A stretch of DNA of 64,000 nucleotides from Ficedula albicollis (Eukaryota > Chordata > Aves > Passeriformes > Muscicapidae): NCBI RefSeq assembly GCF_000247815.1, contig NC_021674.1, forward strand, positions 29,700,901 to 29,764,900. The letters are read 5' to 3'. The notes beneath the pieces were generated by a model. It worked only from the letters and a program-made list of their open reading frames with translations, searched no databases and was not told the origin of the DNA. How positions within the stretch are numbered: the first letter of the stretch is position 1; the number at the start of each line of letters is the position of its first letter. Below, piece by piece: positions 12,857-25,595 of this stretch. The translations under genes were made by a program, and so were the position numbers.

Positions 12857-15525
12857 GTGAGGAGAAGGCAGAAGTGGCAGGAAACGTGTTGAAATATAGT
12901 CCACCAGACCTTAGATGCCTTTTTGCTTGGAACATCAAGAAAAAAGCCATGATCCTTTGTATATATTAGAGTAGGTATATTCCAAAGGTGTTGTCTTTAG
13001 AGCAGAATGTTATTCAGTTCACAAGCTCATTGCTGCAATGAGCAGGCATGACAAGAAACTGAAATGGACATTGCAGCAGTTTGGGAAAAGACACTGGAGA
13101 ACTTGCAAAGCAGTACCCTGTCAGGCATGCCCTGGACTTGACTTACTACTGGACTTCACCTGACACTGTGATCAGATCTCTTCTGCTTTTGTGACCCAAG
13201 CTCAGTGATGTGCACAGGGATTGTAAGTTTGAGCCATTTATCTGATGCTATTTCTGCTGCTGGGGCCACACCAGCTTGCAGTATACTCATCTCTTTCCAT
13301 TCACAAAACTTGCTGCTCACCTTGTCTGCAGCTGTGCTTCTGCCTTTCATCACCAGCTAGAGATAATGGGCAGACTTGTACTCGTGGGTGAGGATGCTGA
13401 AGGTAACATGCAACCAAATAATCCTTTCTACAACATGTAATCAACAGAAAAAAAAAAACAAAAACACGTTATTTTGCTGTTTTTATATACAAGTGACAAA
13501 ATTTTGCCTAAGTTTGGCTGACCTTTCAGAGCTAATATAAAAATATTTTTTCCAAGTATTGATGTCCTAGTAAACCAGGGAAGGAAAGCTATACTCTGAC
13601 TTGTATCACTCTATCAACTAGCAGAATTTGGTGATGTTTTCATGTAGGGAATTCCTCGCTTCAGAAACAGCATTAACATTTTAGGATGTTACTCTCTTCC
13701 ACCCTATATTATTTCCCTTCTTTATAAGGGGCTAGAGCTGCTGCCTCCTGAATTTAGGCAGGTTCACAGATTGTGCAAATAGGACAAATGCATTTCAGTG
13801 TGCTCAGGAGAGTCCCCTTTAACCTGAAATTGGCTCACACTAGGTCTGGCTGAAATGTTCATGGAAACATAAGGATTCTCACATGGTCTGTGAGCATGGC
13901 TCACTTGAGAGCCAGTAACTCCCTAAATAATTTCAGTTTGTTCCACAAGAGCACATTTCCCTCAAGCCCGGCTACTATGTATTCATGAAGTTCAGAAAAC
14001 CACGAAGCCTCAGGAGCTCAGCAATTAGTGTCTCCCCACAAGTCCCATCTGTATCTCTGTGCTTTCCCACATTATGCCTTCCCTTGGGGATGAAATGTGA
14101 GAAATCAGAAAATCCTCGTCCCTTTTAATTGTGGAAAGGTTTGCTCCTTTCCTTAAAGGTTCTGGCACAAATATGAAGACCTTTTTAATCACCTGTTATG
14201 TTCAGGTGTAACTTGTTATACAATGTCACTGTTGTAGCATCTCCTTTCGCCTCCTGTCTTGTTTGTTCAGTTCCACATTTCAAGCAGTTTATATTTTTAT
14301 CCTTTAAGGGTACTCTCCCCACCACAAATGTATTCACCCTGTCCTTCTTTGTAATCACACACAGCAAGGCCTTTCAACGTATGAAATGAGGCTTGTGCGT
14401 GGGCTTTGTCCACCTTGGCTGTATGAACATGCTTGAGCTAAGCAATGAAATAAAATGCTTTTCAACTTCATCTGTATTAAGCTACAGAGTGCTGCTACAA
14501 AAGATTAATGGTTTCAGTTGGTGTGCTGACAGGCAGAGAGGGGTCATTGCTGCCCTCTTGTTCCAGAAAGAATTCCTCTCCTTGAAGAAAGGGTGCAGTC
14601 CTCAGGCCTCGTGACAGACTGACATAGAATTTATTTTCTTGGCAGAAATAGGAGTTGGGGTGGAAACTTGCATGTATTGTACAGCAAATCTTTTGGTTTT
14701 TTCCATTTCTCTTGAGTTAAAAAGGTCCAACATGTTTTCTTGGGAACCTGAAACTCTTCTCATTCATCCCAGAAACAGAAACTGTTGTAACATTAGTAGG
14801 TAACTTTACGTTTCCTTTCACCACTGAACATACAAGCCATGATGGAAACACTGTTTTACCATCTCTCAGAATAAGCACTTGTGTATTGCATGTTAACTAG
14901 CTCTGGTACAGGATAGGGAAGTCATAAGCTGCTTTCTTAAGCTAACTTAGGCTACTCTTAAGGTATTTCCTTAGTTCTCTTTTACCTTGAAAATTTTCTC
15001 ACATTCTTTCAGGATATTTTCCTTATTTATACTAATTATCTGAATTTATTGTTTTCCGAAGTTAATCTCTCTTTCAAGAGCTACTGCTGTCTCTTCTTTC
15101 TGCAACAGTTTCTGGTCTTATTTTTTTTTGCCAAAACCATTGCAAAAAGTTGAATGAATTTGATAGAGTTTTATGCTCAAATAAATAATGTGTATAAAAT
15201 ATATATATGATGTATTTTTAAAGTAAATAAATAATTTATTATGCTCAATAAACTTGATTTAATTATATTTAAAATTAATGTTCCAGTCTTTAATGATGGA
15301 AAAACCCAATTATAAGCAATTTTATTTAAATCACTACTTATTGACTATGTCCTGTACTAAATAAGGCCTAAATAAGCAATTTGAAGAAGCATTTCCAAAA
15401 GAGAGAAGGTGTTAATGACTCTCATTTTGTTAACTATCTCTTAAAGTCTAGTTTTTATTCTAATTAGAAGCCGCTTCTTTGGACACCATATAGTCATTGC
15501 TTAAATCTGATCATTTATCCTATAG

Positions 15526-15607
15526 CTGTTTCAAACCCTTCTGAAGGACGAACCTTTGATCCAGCAGAAGAGAATCTCCGAATGCAAATTGAAGAAGAAA
15601 AAAAAAG
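15526..15607 (+). CDS. KIF6: KIF6 coding exon (coiled-coil start, EEEKK)
   Basis: This 82-bp exon enters in phase 1 and leaves in phase 2, bordered by cctatag and gtatta. It reads AVSNPSEGRTF, then DPAEENLRMQIEEEKK. In human KIF6 the corresponding place is a variable stretch followed by EEKLRSQLEEEKRR, so the second half is conserved and the first half is free to vary. The last codon is completed by the next exon (AG+C, Ser). It joins directly upstream to either copy of the doubled exon. Confidence 0.9.
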
Positions 15608-16595
15608 GTATTACTTCTGCCTCAGATTTCTCCATCCTTCAGAAGATAAATTATACTGATAGTATATTCCAGTTACACTTCTGCACACACAGCTACCCTC
15701 AGGGTTTTCTCTGACATTTTAAAAATATCAGCTTTGTGGTTCACTAATAGTTTTTAAATTTGTGTATTTGCAGTTGGTTTGTCAGTCAGATGCCACAGTA
15801 GATGAGAGAGGAAAATTTATGCTTGAGCTAAAGGTTTAAAATAAATAAAAACAGCCTAATGTCCTCCCTGAGGATTAGTGTTTGCAACTTGCAACTTTGA
15901 AATTCAAACTTAGTGTTTGAATCCAAATGTGTTGTGAGCCTTTTGGGTTGATTCAGAAAAGTCCTGCCTTTCCTGACATAAAGCAAACCTTTAGCTTATA
16001 CAGGACTCACTAAGTGTAAATAATATGCAGAATGCACATTGGTTAATCAATCCTTGCTCTATTGTCACTGTAGCCACAAGGATAAATAAAAGTAGATAAA
16101 AGGATATCAGTATGAAGTATTTTGCTAGCATTTATGTGATTCATGATTTCTAAGGAAACTTCTGGCTCTTTCATACCCCTGGTAAATCTCCAAGTGTCTA
16201 TAACCAAGAGGATAATGGAGCTTCCATCTGATAGGGGAACCAGTATCAGTCTCTATCTGCATCCACGATACCAGTTATTTATTAAGTGCAAGTTATGTTG
16301 AGAATTAAAAAAAAATAATTTTCATAGTTGATTGAACTTGTATTTCAACTTTTAATTAATGTTGATCCCACCTTTCTTTATGAAATAAAAGATTTGTTGA
16401 ATAAGTTTCTTGTGCTTACTTCCTGTGAGGCTTTTATAAAATATGAGATGTTTCCTTCTACCATCTGTGTCCTCTGCATCTCTGATTATTATACATTATT
16501 TTGTAGTTTAAATCTCTAACTGTTCTAGGTAGGATTAACCTTTGTTCAGATATACGTTGAAAAATCTGTAATACGCTTTCTTCTTCTCATATTAG

Positions 16596-16731
16596 CTATA
16601 AAATAGTGTACAGTCGCTTCAAAGGGCTGAAGGTAGAGATTGAGCACCTGCAGCTTCTTATGGAAAAAGTGAAGATGAAGCTGCAAAAAGACTTTGAAGC
16701 CTGGTGGTCTGAAGAGGCAAAAAAATTCCAG
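16596..16731 (+). CDS. KIF6: KIF6 coding exon (conserved coiled coil, LKVEIEHLQLLM)
   Basis: This 136-bp exon has an acceptor at cttctcatattag and donor gtacga. It enters phase 2 and leaves phase 0. It encodes YKIVYSRFKGLKVEIEHLQ, then LLMEKVKMKLQKDFEAWWSE and EAKKFQ. This is the best conserved block of the KIF6 tail: LKVEIEHLQLLM and the double Trp with following acidic pair match human. Heptad-like Leu/Ile/Met spacing supports a coiled coil. It is the strongest single piece of evidence for the KIF6 assignment. Confidence 0.96.
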
Positions 16732-18214
16732 GTACGAAAGAATTTTGTATTTCTTCTATTTTCATGTAAATATAACATCTTCAGTAATTTCTTAAAGAAG
16801 TAGTTAATTGACTAGATGGAAAGGAGTATGAAGGATGGGATTCAGGGTCTGGTTCACCTGAGCTTATGCCAGTGTAAATTGGATAAAGGTAATGTGAATT
16901 ATACTTCTGTGAAGCTAAAAAAAAGTCAAACAAACCCATTTTTCCTGCTCTATTTTCTGTTTTGATGTTCTCCCAAACAACTTGATTAATAGGAAGAATG
17001 AGTCCAAAATCCCAACAATTCTGAAAGAACACTATGACATTGCAAAAAATAATCTTTTTTGCTGCAAGCAAAGCTATGATTTAATCAGTTTTTTTGCAGC
17101 AAATATAGTTACTTTTTAGCTTCCTTTGCTTGCAAAGATTCCAGTAACCTTTCAGCTTCCCTAGGCTCCCAGAGGATCAGCAGCTCCTAGCACAGAGTTT
17201 CCTCAATCTCTAGCTGAAGTCCTGCAGTGTTTAAACACAGAGTGCTCTAATGCAATGACTTGTGTAAAAATGAGCTAAAGAGCTGTCATTTTAACCAGTG
17301 TATTAGAAGTTCGTAGCACAGTCAGTCTGAAAACTACTGAAACAACCTAGCTTTCTACTGCTCCCCTTCTGACACTTTTTTAATGACTTGCAAGTAGTGA
17401 CACAGCAACTCACAACAAAGCTCTGCCATGAAATGTACATCAGCCTCGTGAAAAAGAATGCTGAGTGCAGTCCATCCCTTATCATTTATTATTAACTGGA
17501 AGAGAAAATTTACTCCATGAGGAAAAGTTGCTATAAACAAAGGAAGTTTTAGCCTATATTTTGGTTCATTCTCATAAGTATAAATTTAAGCCATATTTTT
17601 AAGAAAACAGCCTAAAATAAGTAGAGAACTTTACATGGAGAACTTAGTTATCCATGCAGTGGCACCTAAGTAGCTTAACTGCAAGTTAACATTGCCAAGC
17701 ACTTTTCCAGTTAAAATCCCTAACCATATTAGTGGAAAGAGGATGATGTTTTAGTCACCCTCCTGTCTAAATATTTAGGCCTTTCAAAGCATTGCAAGTA
17801 ATAGTCTTGAATCCACTGCAGCACATTTTCCTCTGTCACTTAACAGGAGAGTTCCAGGATTCAACCTCTCATGATTCATCAGAAGATTAGAAAACTGGAA
17901 AACATAATTGGGATTGATTTCTTAGATATTGACTTATCTATGCATCTGAGCTCCCAAAGAAACTGAAATCAGTGAACATATGCTGTTACATATTAAAAAC
18001 CTGTAACTTGATCTTAAAAATACTTGAACCAATCCTAAATACTTTTCTCTTTGTTTGGAAATGTTTTGTGCAAGTGGAGAAAATACTGTGTGATTCAGAC
18101 TGTGTTTTCTGAATGAGCCATTGCTTATCTTGTTATTGTTGAAATTTATAGGCCCATAAGAAGTACTTAAAAAAAATCCTATCCTCATAATTTTGTTTTT
18201 CAATCTAAACCCAG
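16732..18214 (+). other. KIF6: KIF6 intron (1.5 kb)
   Basis: AT-rich sequence with no recognisable element or exon. It ends in a double acceptor (ccagcag). Confidence 0.8.
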
Positions 18215-18303
18215 CAGGAAAAGCCAGAGATGGTTGCCTCACCAAATACTGCCACTGTTTATCCACAGTTTATCAGATCCTCACAGCATCTATCACCCAA
18301 CAG
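18215..18303 (+). CDS. KIF6: KIF6 coding exon (variable linker) with NAGNAG acceptor
   Basis: This 89-bp exon enters phase 0 and leaves phase 2 (donor gtaaat). It encodes QEKPEMVASPNTATVYPQF, then IRSSQHLSPN. The region is rich in Ser, Pro and Gln and probably disordered. Human KIF6 has a longer, poorly conserved linker here (VNSPAVNS...). The acceptor is cccag|cag|g: either AG can be used, giving or omitting one Gln without changing the frame. Assignment rests on phase, splice sites and position between two certain exons rather than on sequence identity. Confidence 0.75.
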
Positions 18304-18780
18304 GTAAATTGTTTATTTTTCCTCTTCCTTCCTTAGATGAGAAAAAATGCAGTTTTAGCATAAGTGCAGTTGTCCAGAATGCTTTTGGAAATATCATACT
18401 GAAACACTATATTTTCAGTTACAACAGAAACGATTGTGTAAAAAATGAAATTTTATCATTCACTTATTTGAAAGTTCCTAAAAAGATTAATTATTTAATA
18501 TATATCCTAGATAGACTTTCTACTGAAAAATGTCATGGTACTACATTTATGCAGCATATTATTCCACAATGATATTATATTTGATATTGTAAGATGCTGA
18601 TGTGTCATCAACAGGAGAAAAATGCAATTATCTTGGTTGTTTCATCAACAGTCACCTCTGATTTCAAAACATCTAATTTAGACTTGCAGTAATAGGTTTT
18701 TCATCAGGGAAAGCAGAGTGCAAGAAGCCCCATACCTGGCTGTGTAGGTTTCCATCTTCAAGGACAATAAATGGAGGTGT

Positions 18781-18873
18781 TCTCTCCCCTTCCTTCTTTC
18801 TTTCTCCCTCCCTCTTCCTCTTTCCCTCCCCACCTTTCTCTTTCTCTCTTTTTCTGCCTCTCTCTCCTTCTTC
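18781..18873. repeat. CT-rich (polypyrimidine) simple tract
   Basis: About 90 bases almost wholly C and T (ctcccctt, tttctttctccc, ctctctttttctgcc). The minus-strand frames here are Arg/Glu/Lys-rich artefacts. Confidence 0.9.
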
Positions 18874-20896
18874 TCATTATACAACTAACATTTCTCTGAT
18901 CAGTGCCTACATTTTTATGAGAGTAATCTGCATAAATGATGTTTCCTGTTTTCAGCAAACATAATATCTCCTACATGCCATTAAATAATGAATACTGAAT
19001 TTTCTTAAAACTGTAAAATAGAGTCTAAGTTTTATTTAACACTCTCATGTATCTGTAGTAAATGCTCCATAATCAGTATGGATAGAAGTGATAGACATAA
19101 TCCTCTAAAGTTTTCTGAGAAGACATTTTCAGGTCTCTCAAACTGATGAAAACCAACTCCAGTCTTCTCTACTTTGCTTTGGTTCTTATTCTATGTCCTT
19201 TCAAGACTTAGGCATTAATCACTGCAAATGGTTGGCAGGTTTTAGGCCTAATCTGTGCTGTTCATTTCTGGTCTCAGGCTGAAGGTTATTTGTCCCAAAG
19301 GAAAGCTGACAGAACAGAACATGAGAGCATTTTTGGTCTAGCTTAGCACAAATTCAGCCAAATTAGCTCAAGCAATCCATGACTGTCACTTTCTTTAACT
19401 TTGTACTGTCCTTTGAACTAAGCACTTCTTGCACAGCCTTTCTGTCCCACTGATCTTGGGAAAAACAAATTTTGGTTGGTGTGCTGATGCTTTGCTCAGG
19501 ACAGCAATACCTTTTACATTCTAATTTAAAAATCTAGAACTAAAAAGAACATATGGTAATGCCAAGGCACTTGTCAGTGCAATGTGGGACTGGCCTCCAC
19601 CAGTGGTGAATCCTCCTTTCCCTATCCTAGCTCAGAAACAAAATTGCATAACTGGTTTCTTTATTTTTTTTTTAAGCTTTTCTATCAAGCGCCTTTACTG
19701 TTCATGTTTATTACTGGAGGACAAGTCTAAAAAAAATCCATCTAGCATTTTGACTAGAATGGGGAAAGGTGTGTGGTTGCTTTCAGCTGCCAAGCTTACT
19801 TCAGAGTCCTGTACTGCCCCAGATGATTTCCTGCAAAAAGCAGATGCTCTTTAGAGTGAGCAGTTTCTCAGTGTCTAAGTAATGGGCATATTGACTGAGG
19901 ATGACTGGATGATCCTTGCATAAATGTCACAGACACAGCATATTTACCTTCTGGAACTAAAATTGAAGAGGAGTTGGGATGAATGTAGTTTTATTTTCCA
20001 ATCTCTAACAATATTCTTGCAATAATCTTTAAAAGTCAATCACTCTTTCCTTCCTATGGTTCTACAAAGTTGATCCTAATTTATGTAAGGCTGTTTAAAC
20101 ATATTTTACTCAGGTACATTTCCAGTGGCATGTATATGGAAGTAGAAACACTATTTCTGCTTTTTCTCAGGCAGGAGCTACAGGCTTAACATCCCACTGT
20201 GCATGGAAATTTACTTTCTCCCAGTCAATAACATTTTAGAGTAATGGTTTCAAATTTCACAGACTTTAAAATAATAAAATAGCAGAATATTTATTTCCCA
20301 AGGATTTCCTTGGCCCCAGTTGACACAGGAACTTTATTTACCACTTTTCTGTAGAATTAGTCCAGGCTACAGGTGCTTTTTTCACATAGTCTTGATACAC
20401 AAATTAGAATTTTTTTCTAAGTTGTCTAAAATTCAACTACCACTTTGCTTGGAATGATATTGCTACCTTCACCCAGCAGAATAACCAGCCACCAAAACAA
20501 AAGCTGACATAAATTATGTTTGATATAATGTGATGAAAATAAAACCTGTTTCCAAGATGGAATTCAGTTCACAGGTGTGTTCAACAGATGTAAGATCAAA
20601 AACTTGATAGGCTAAATTCTAAGACTGCTGTTGACAGAGTAAGTATGCAGTAAAACCATTCAGACAAACTCCCGAATGGGAATGGATGTAAATACAATCT
20701 TCAAGCTAGAAATAATAAATTATATAACACAGCATGCAAAAGACACAGGCATATTCCTAACCTTTATATGTGTTTGAACAAAACCTTTTGATCTCCTTCT
20801 AGTGCATGATTTGTGTGGATTGTTATTGTTTGACACACCTTAGTCATGTTTCCAGAGAAAAATGAAGAGCCAGAGAAGGCTCAAATTTTATTTTAT

Positions 20897-21069
20897 ACTA
20901 AGTTAATTTATGACTAAAATAACAGTGAAGGGAGGCTGGTAATCCTTTTGAAGCTTAGAGGGATATACACACCTAAAAGGCAGTACTAAGTTAATTTATG
21001 ACTAAAATAACAGTGTAGGGAGGCTGGTAATCCTTTTGAAGCTTAGAAGGATATACACACCTAAAAGGC
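20897..21069. repeat. Tandem doublet, 87-bp unit
   Basis: 'tactaagttaatttatgact' begins at 20897 and 20984. Two or three substitutions separate the copies (gtgaaggg versus gtgtaggg; agaggga versus agaagga). Confidence 0.95.
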
Positions 21070-21897
21070 CATTTATTAATAGTCAAATATGTCTCTTTTT
21101 TCAGTTGAAAAAAATGGCTGAATTGTTAAAGTGTTGAAATTAGTCTATGTTAATAAAAGAGTTGAATAGAGCATTTCTGCCTCAGTCAGTGAGGTCTGAA
21201 AGGCTATGGTGCTACCTGCAGTTCATACTGCATATATGTTTATGTCTCTTAATGGATTCCTGTCAAGTCTGCAAGAAGTCTGAAATGGCATGTTGGGCTC
21301 AGCACTCCATGTGTGCTCCCTCCACACATTCAGAATTCAAGCACAGCCTTTTGTAGTTCCTCATACAGTCTCTCCCACAATGGCTTTCATTAAAGGAATT
21401 CAGCAGATCCTTGTCTATTCAAATTGCTTCTCTCACTGAACATTTAGGTTCAGTAGTGTTGACCTCTTATTCTCTTTGAATCATATAAATGTTAAATAGT
21501 TATTCAAATCTTATAAAAAATTTGGAATTTTTTTCCTCCTCTCAGAAGGAATGCTTTCCTTTTTATCTCAGTCAAATCTTTCTTAATCTCACTCATTTCC
21601 TTTTACTGCATCTCATTTGTCCTATTCCAACAAGCTCCACAGTATATTCGACCTCAGACTCCTCAGCTGTTCTGTTTCTTATTCAAAACCTTCCTGGCAC
21701 TTTCAGTTCTCTTGGAGACAATTTTAAATAACTCTCCATGCTGTCTGATGCCTTTCAGCATCAGATTTTTTAATCAATTATTGTCCTGGATTGCAACGTT
21801 TACTCCATATATTAATGTTGTGTGAGACAAAGCCAATGTTTACATATTTTTCAGCACTTTCTGTCTAATTATTTTTTATTCCTGCCAATTTTCTGCA

Positions 21898-22063
21898 GTG
21901 TTACATAATTATAAAAACATAATCTGGGAGTAACATCATCAATTAGTGACATTTCAAAGATTTTCACATTCTTTGGTAACGTGTTACATAATTATAAAAA
22001 CATAATCTGGGAATAACATCATCAATTAGTGACGTTTCAAAGATTTTCACATTCTTTGGTAAA
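21898..22063. repeat. Tandem doublet, 83-bp unit
   Basis: 'gtgttacataattataaaaa' begins at 21898 and 21981. Copies differ at gggagtaac/gggaataac and gacattt/gacgttt. Confidence 0.95.
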
Positions 22064-24860
22064 AACTGAAACATATATCTATGAATTTGCAAGTTAGGCC
22101 AAATTTAATTTTGTAGCTAGCTACTAAAATGCTCAGCTTTTAAGCAGCTTGAATCTTTCCTGTTTGTACACTGAACATCTGTTCCTCTCATGTCCAAAGC
22201 TCAGATGATTGGACAACTGCAGCTGAGGTTTCCTTACCTTTACAGAAGTTGCACACGTTCAAATTTTCACTCTCCATTTTAATCTATCTGATTTTCCATT
22301 ATTAACTGGCAAGTTAAGAACTCACACCATGACATGCATCCTCTCTGCAGCTCTTCTGCCCTGTTGTACTTGATGGAGCTGATCAGTCCATGCATCAGCT
22401 GTCTCTGGTCCTTGGGTTCCCTCAGCAAGGGAAATGCTGCTGCAACCCTGTGTACATCTCTGTGGCCACGGCCCTATGCCTGACTGAGAAATACACCCCC
22501 AACAGAGGATTCTCCCCCTCAACTCCCCCAAAAATTAAAGTTATCCACTGGGGGAAAACTTCAAGTACTAGGTTATAAAAACAAATAGACATATGAAGTT
22601 GACAGACTATCTTTAATCTCCAAAAAAAGTAGGAATTTTACTGAAGTTGTCAGGAAACATTCTTTGAGATTTCTTAAATTCAACAAAAAATCAGATAGTC
22701 TCAGAATGAACATGGGAATTATACACTGTCAAAACAAGCTTAATAATGTTAGAGTTTAAAGCTTAGGCAACAGACAAAGAGACAGGACTTACATACCTTG
22801 TATATCCACCCAAACCCAAAATGTGATCCAGGAATGCCTGTTTGCACATTACAGAAATGCTGAATGGCATCTCTAGAGATCTCTGGATCAACCTTTTGCT
22901 TGAAGACTTTGGTCACGTTAAAGTGTGTCAGGCATGATTCTGTTTGGCTTTGCTGGAGCATCCTGATATGTCCAGTCCTTCATGCTGGTCACACAGAGAG
23001 GGGTATCATTACCCCCAAGCCATGTTGGCATAATGACTTTCCATTAAATACATTTCTCAATTTTTTGCATTACTAGAATAGCATCTAACACTCAGATGAA
23101 TAAGGAATTTCCTGACTTCTAAAATCAGGCTAGGAACAAGTAGTATCTGAGTGTACCACTGCACAGCAAAATTACAATTTTTTTATCCCCTTATGATTCA
23201 ACTTGCAATGCCATTATCAGAGCTTCAGTGTGAAGGGTGCAAGTTATCCCCACACAGACCATCCCTCTAGCGCAGGAATTAGAGAAATCTCTAGGATGTA
23301 AAAAAGATGGATTTGAGTTGTGCCAAACTGAGGGACTCATTTGTTAGATTATGGTTAACTAATTGTTAACCTCTTACGTGGAAGCAGAATTTTAGTCATT
23401 TCCAAAAAGTAGTTATAAGCTTCCTTATAAATTTTCTTAACTTGCAGGAGAACAGTTTCCATCCCACAATAAAAATGTCTGCTTGTAACCCCAGAGGCAC
23501 AGGATAAGATGTTAAGGTCCACCTCTAAGCACAGTAATGTTAATTTCCTGATTCTGGGCATCATCTCATTCAGTCAAAGAGGGTTTCTGACGATTGCTTT
23601 CCGTGGGTGCCAAATTCTCCCAGAGCATCCTAAGGCAAGTTTTGCCATATTGTCCTCGGGTCCAGGAATGTACTTGAAAGTGACATCCCTAGAGTCCCAA
23701 CTGTGCCACAACTGTACTATATAGGTTTTTGGGTTTTTTTAAAGCAGTCTGAATCTAAATCCGCTTTCAAATGGGGATTTAACAGTTTTGGGTAGTGCTT
23801 TTTATTATTATTATTATTCCAGTGGGAAAAAGTAGTTCAAATATATAAAATAAAAATATATATAAAAATAAAATACTTCAGCTGACCCACAGTATTTGTA
23901 AAATTACATTTTGTGCATGGCAAAGAGAAAGCAAAGATGCTTATTTCAATGAAAAGAAAGCAATGAAAAAGAAATACATTAAGTCACATTACTTTATATT
24001 TGTTGTAGGCTAAGAATAGAGTCAGGGATGGTTGCTATGGTTCAGTTGATGTGTAGCAATTTATTAAACCATGGTTATGTGATTTGGATGCCTCAGTATC
24101 TCAGGGCACATACACAGGGGCCTTTTAGAAAACTGAATTTAGAACACTAAATCACTTCGTTTTTAAGAACTGCCAAATGAGTGGAAAAAATGTTCAGGAA
24201 ATCCTAAAGCAGAACAACGATATGAGGTTCCCAGATATTGTTAAGCCACATAGTAGGTAATAACATCACACATCCTTTCTAGCTCTTGTAATATGTAGGT
24301 GCAATAAAGTACAGAATATTATTAGCATTAAATAAGATATTGCTTTAGTTGAATTAGGCAGGTGTGAATGGTGTGGGACTCGAGGAGTTAAAGAGAATCA
24401 TTCAGCAAACCTGGAGCTGTTCAACTGAAAATGACTTATACTCCTGGGCACAATATCTTCTGCAAAACTGAACCTGGCACAGTGTAATACAGTAAAATTT
24501 TAGTAATAAATTTCTTTCCCTTTTCAAGTTCTCTGCCAGAAATATCAATTCATCAGCCAACAATGAGCAAACTACTGCAGAGTTAGAAAAGCAAGAACTT
24601 GCCAATCCTGCCATCTACTGGAAAAATCCTTATACTGAGTAATTTACTTTTTCCACTTTAAGATTGGCACCAGATCTGGCAGTATATGCAACCCCCAGGA
24701 AAGGCAGAGAGTCCCTAGATATCCAGTGGTGGAAAACTGCCTCCCTAACAGTGAGCTTCCTTGATAATGATATCTGCAGAGGCAGAAATGCACAGCAGCT
24801 GTTTGCAATATATTTGGCTATCATCAACAAGCCCCATCCCAAAGTCTTCACTGAGTTTAT

Positions 24861-25314
24861 ATCCAGTCTCTCACTGATTTGGGTAATAATTTTGCCTGAC
24901 TAAAGAAAGAATGGAAAATGAGCTAAGGCCTCACTTGGCTAATAGTCAGTTTAGGAACTAAATATACCATTACAAACTGGATGTCGGATAATCAAAGTGC
25001 TTTACAAGTCTGGCTTAGAAGGCAAATACAAAAAGTATATTTCTTATGAAGTTATTTGTCACTCTTTCATAGCCACATTCTTTACATTATCCAGTCTCTC
25101 ACTGATTTGGGTAATAATTTTGCCTGACTAAAGAAAGAATGGAAAATGAGCTAAGGCCTCACTTGGCTAATAGTCAGTTTAGGAACTAAATATACCATTA
25201 CAAACTGGATGTCGGATAATCAAAGTGCTTTACAAGTCTGGCTTAGAAGGCAAATACAAAAAGTATATTTTTTATGAAGTTTTTTGTCACTCTTTCATAG
25301 CCACATTATTTACA
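24861..25314. repeat. Tandem doublet, 228-bp unit
   Basis: 'atccagtctctcactgattt' begins at 24861 and 25089. The copies are nearly identical over the whole unit, with differences only near the far end (tttcttatgaagttat versus ttttttatgaagtttt; acattc versus acatta). Confidence 0.95.
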
Positions 25315-25505
25315 AAAACATAATCATCATATGCATTAAACTGAAAGCCTTCTTTCAGTAAACAAGTGTTTTATGTAGATTTGAAAAAATCTTGAAAAAT
25401 CTTCTTTGTAGATAATTAGTGTATGTATTAATATTGCCTACACAAGGGCTATATTCTTTTCTTTATTTCCTTAGTTTTCCTTCGTTTCTTCATTTCCCAT
25501 TCCAG

Positions 25506-25595
25506 TTTTTCAGACACCAGCAGAGACAGCCCTTATGAAGATGCAGCTGTGAAAAACAATTCAATCACTTCTGGTAACCCAACTTTAAAAACAAG
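25506..25595 (+). CDS. KIF6: KIF6 coding exon (Ser-rich linker)
   Basis: This 90-bp exon enters phase 2 and leaves phase 2, with a strong acceptor (ttcccattccag) and donor gtaaga. It encodes FSDTSRDSPYEDAAVKNN, then SITSGNPTLKT, with both end codons split. A second AG eight bases inside (tttttcag) would shift the frame to an early TGA, so the upstream AG is preferred. The segment is Ser/Asn/Thr-rich and probably disordered. It lies in the part of KIF6 that varies between species, so identity rests on phase and context. Confidence 0.75.

Larger units (their letters stand above)
1206..15525 (+). other. KIF6: Large KIF6 intron (14.3 kb)
   Basis: AT-rich intronic DNA separates the doubled exon from the next certain exon. 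It contains two CR1 fragments, small tandem doublets near 1.7 and 6.0 kb, a long T/G tract at 5.73-5.87 kb and short A-rich tracts. It also contains one candidate cassette exon at 12728-12856. Open frames here are short and resemble no protein I know. Confidence 0.8.
18304..25505 (+). other. KIF6: KIF6 intron (7.2 kb)
   Basis: Intronic DNA with a pyrimidine-rich tract at 18.8 kb and three tandem doublets (20.9, 21.9 and 24.9 kb). I saw no exon and no clear interspersed element. Confidence 0.8.
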
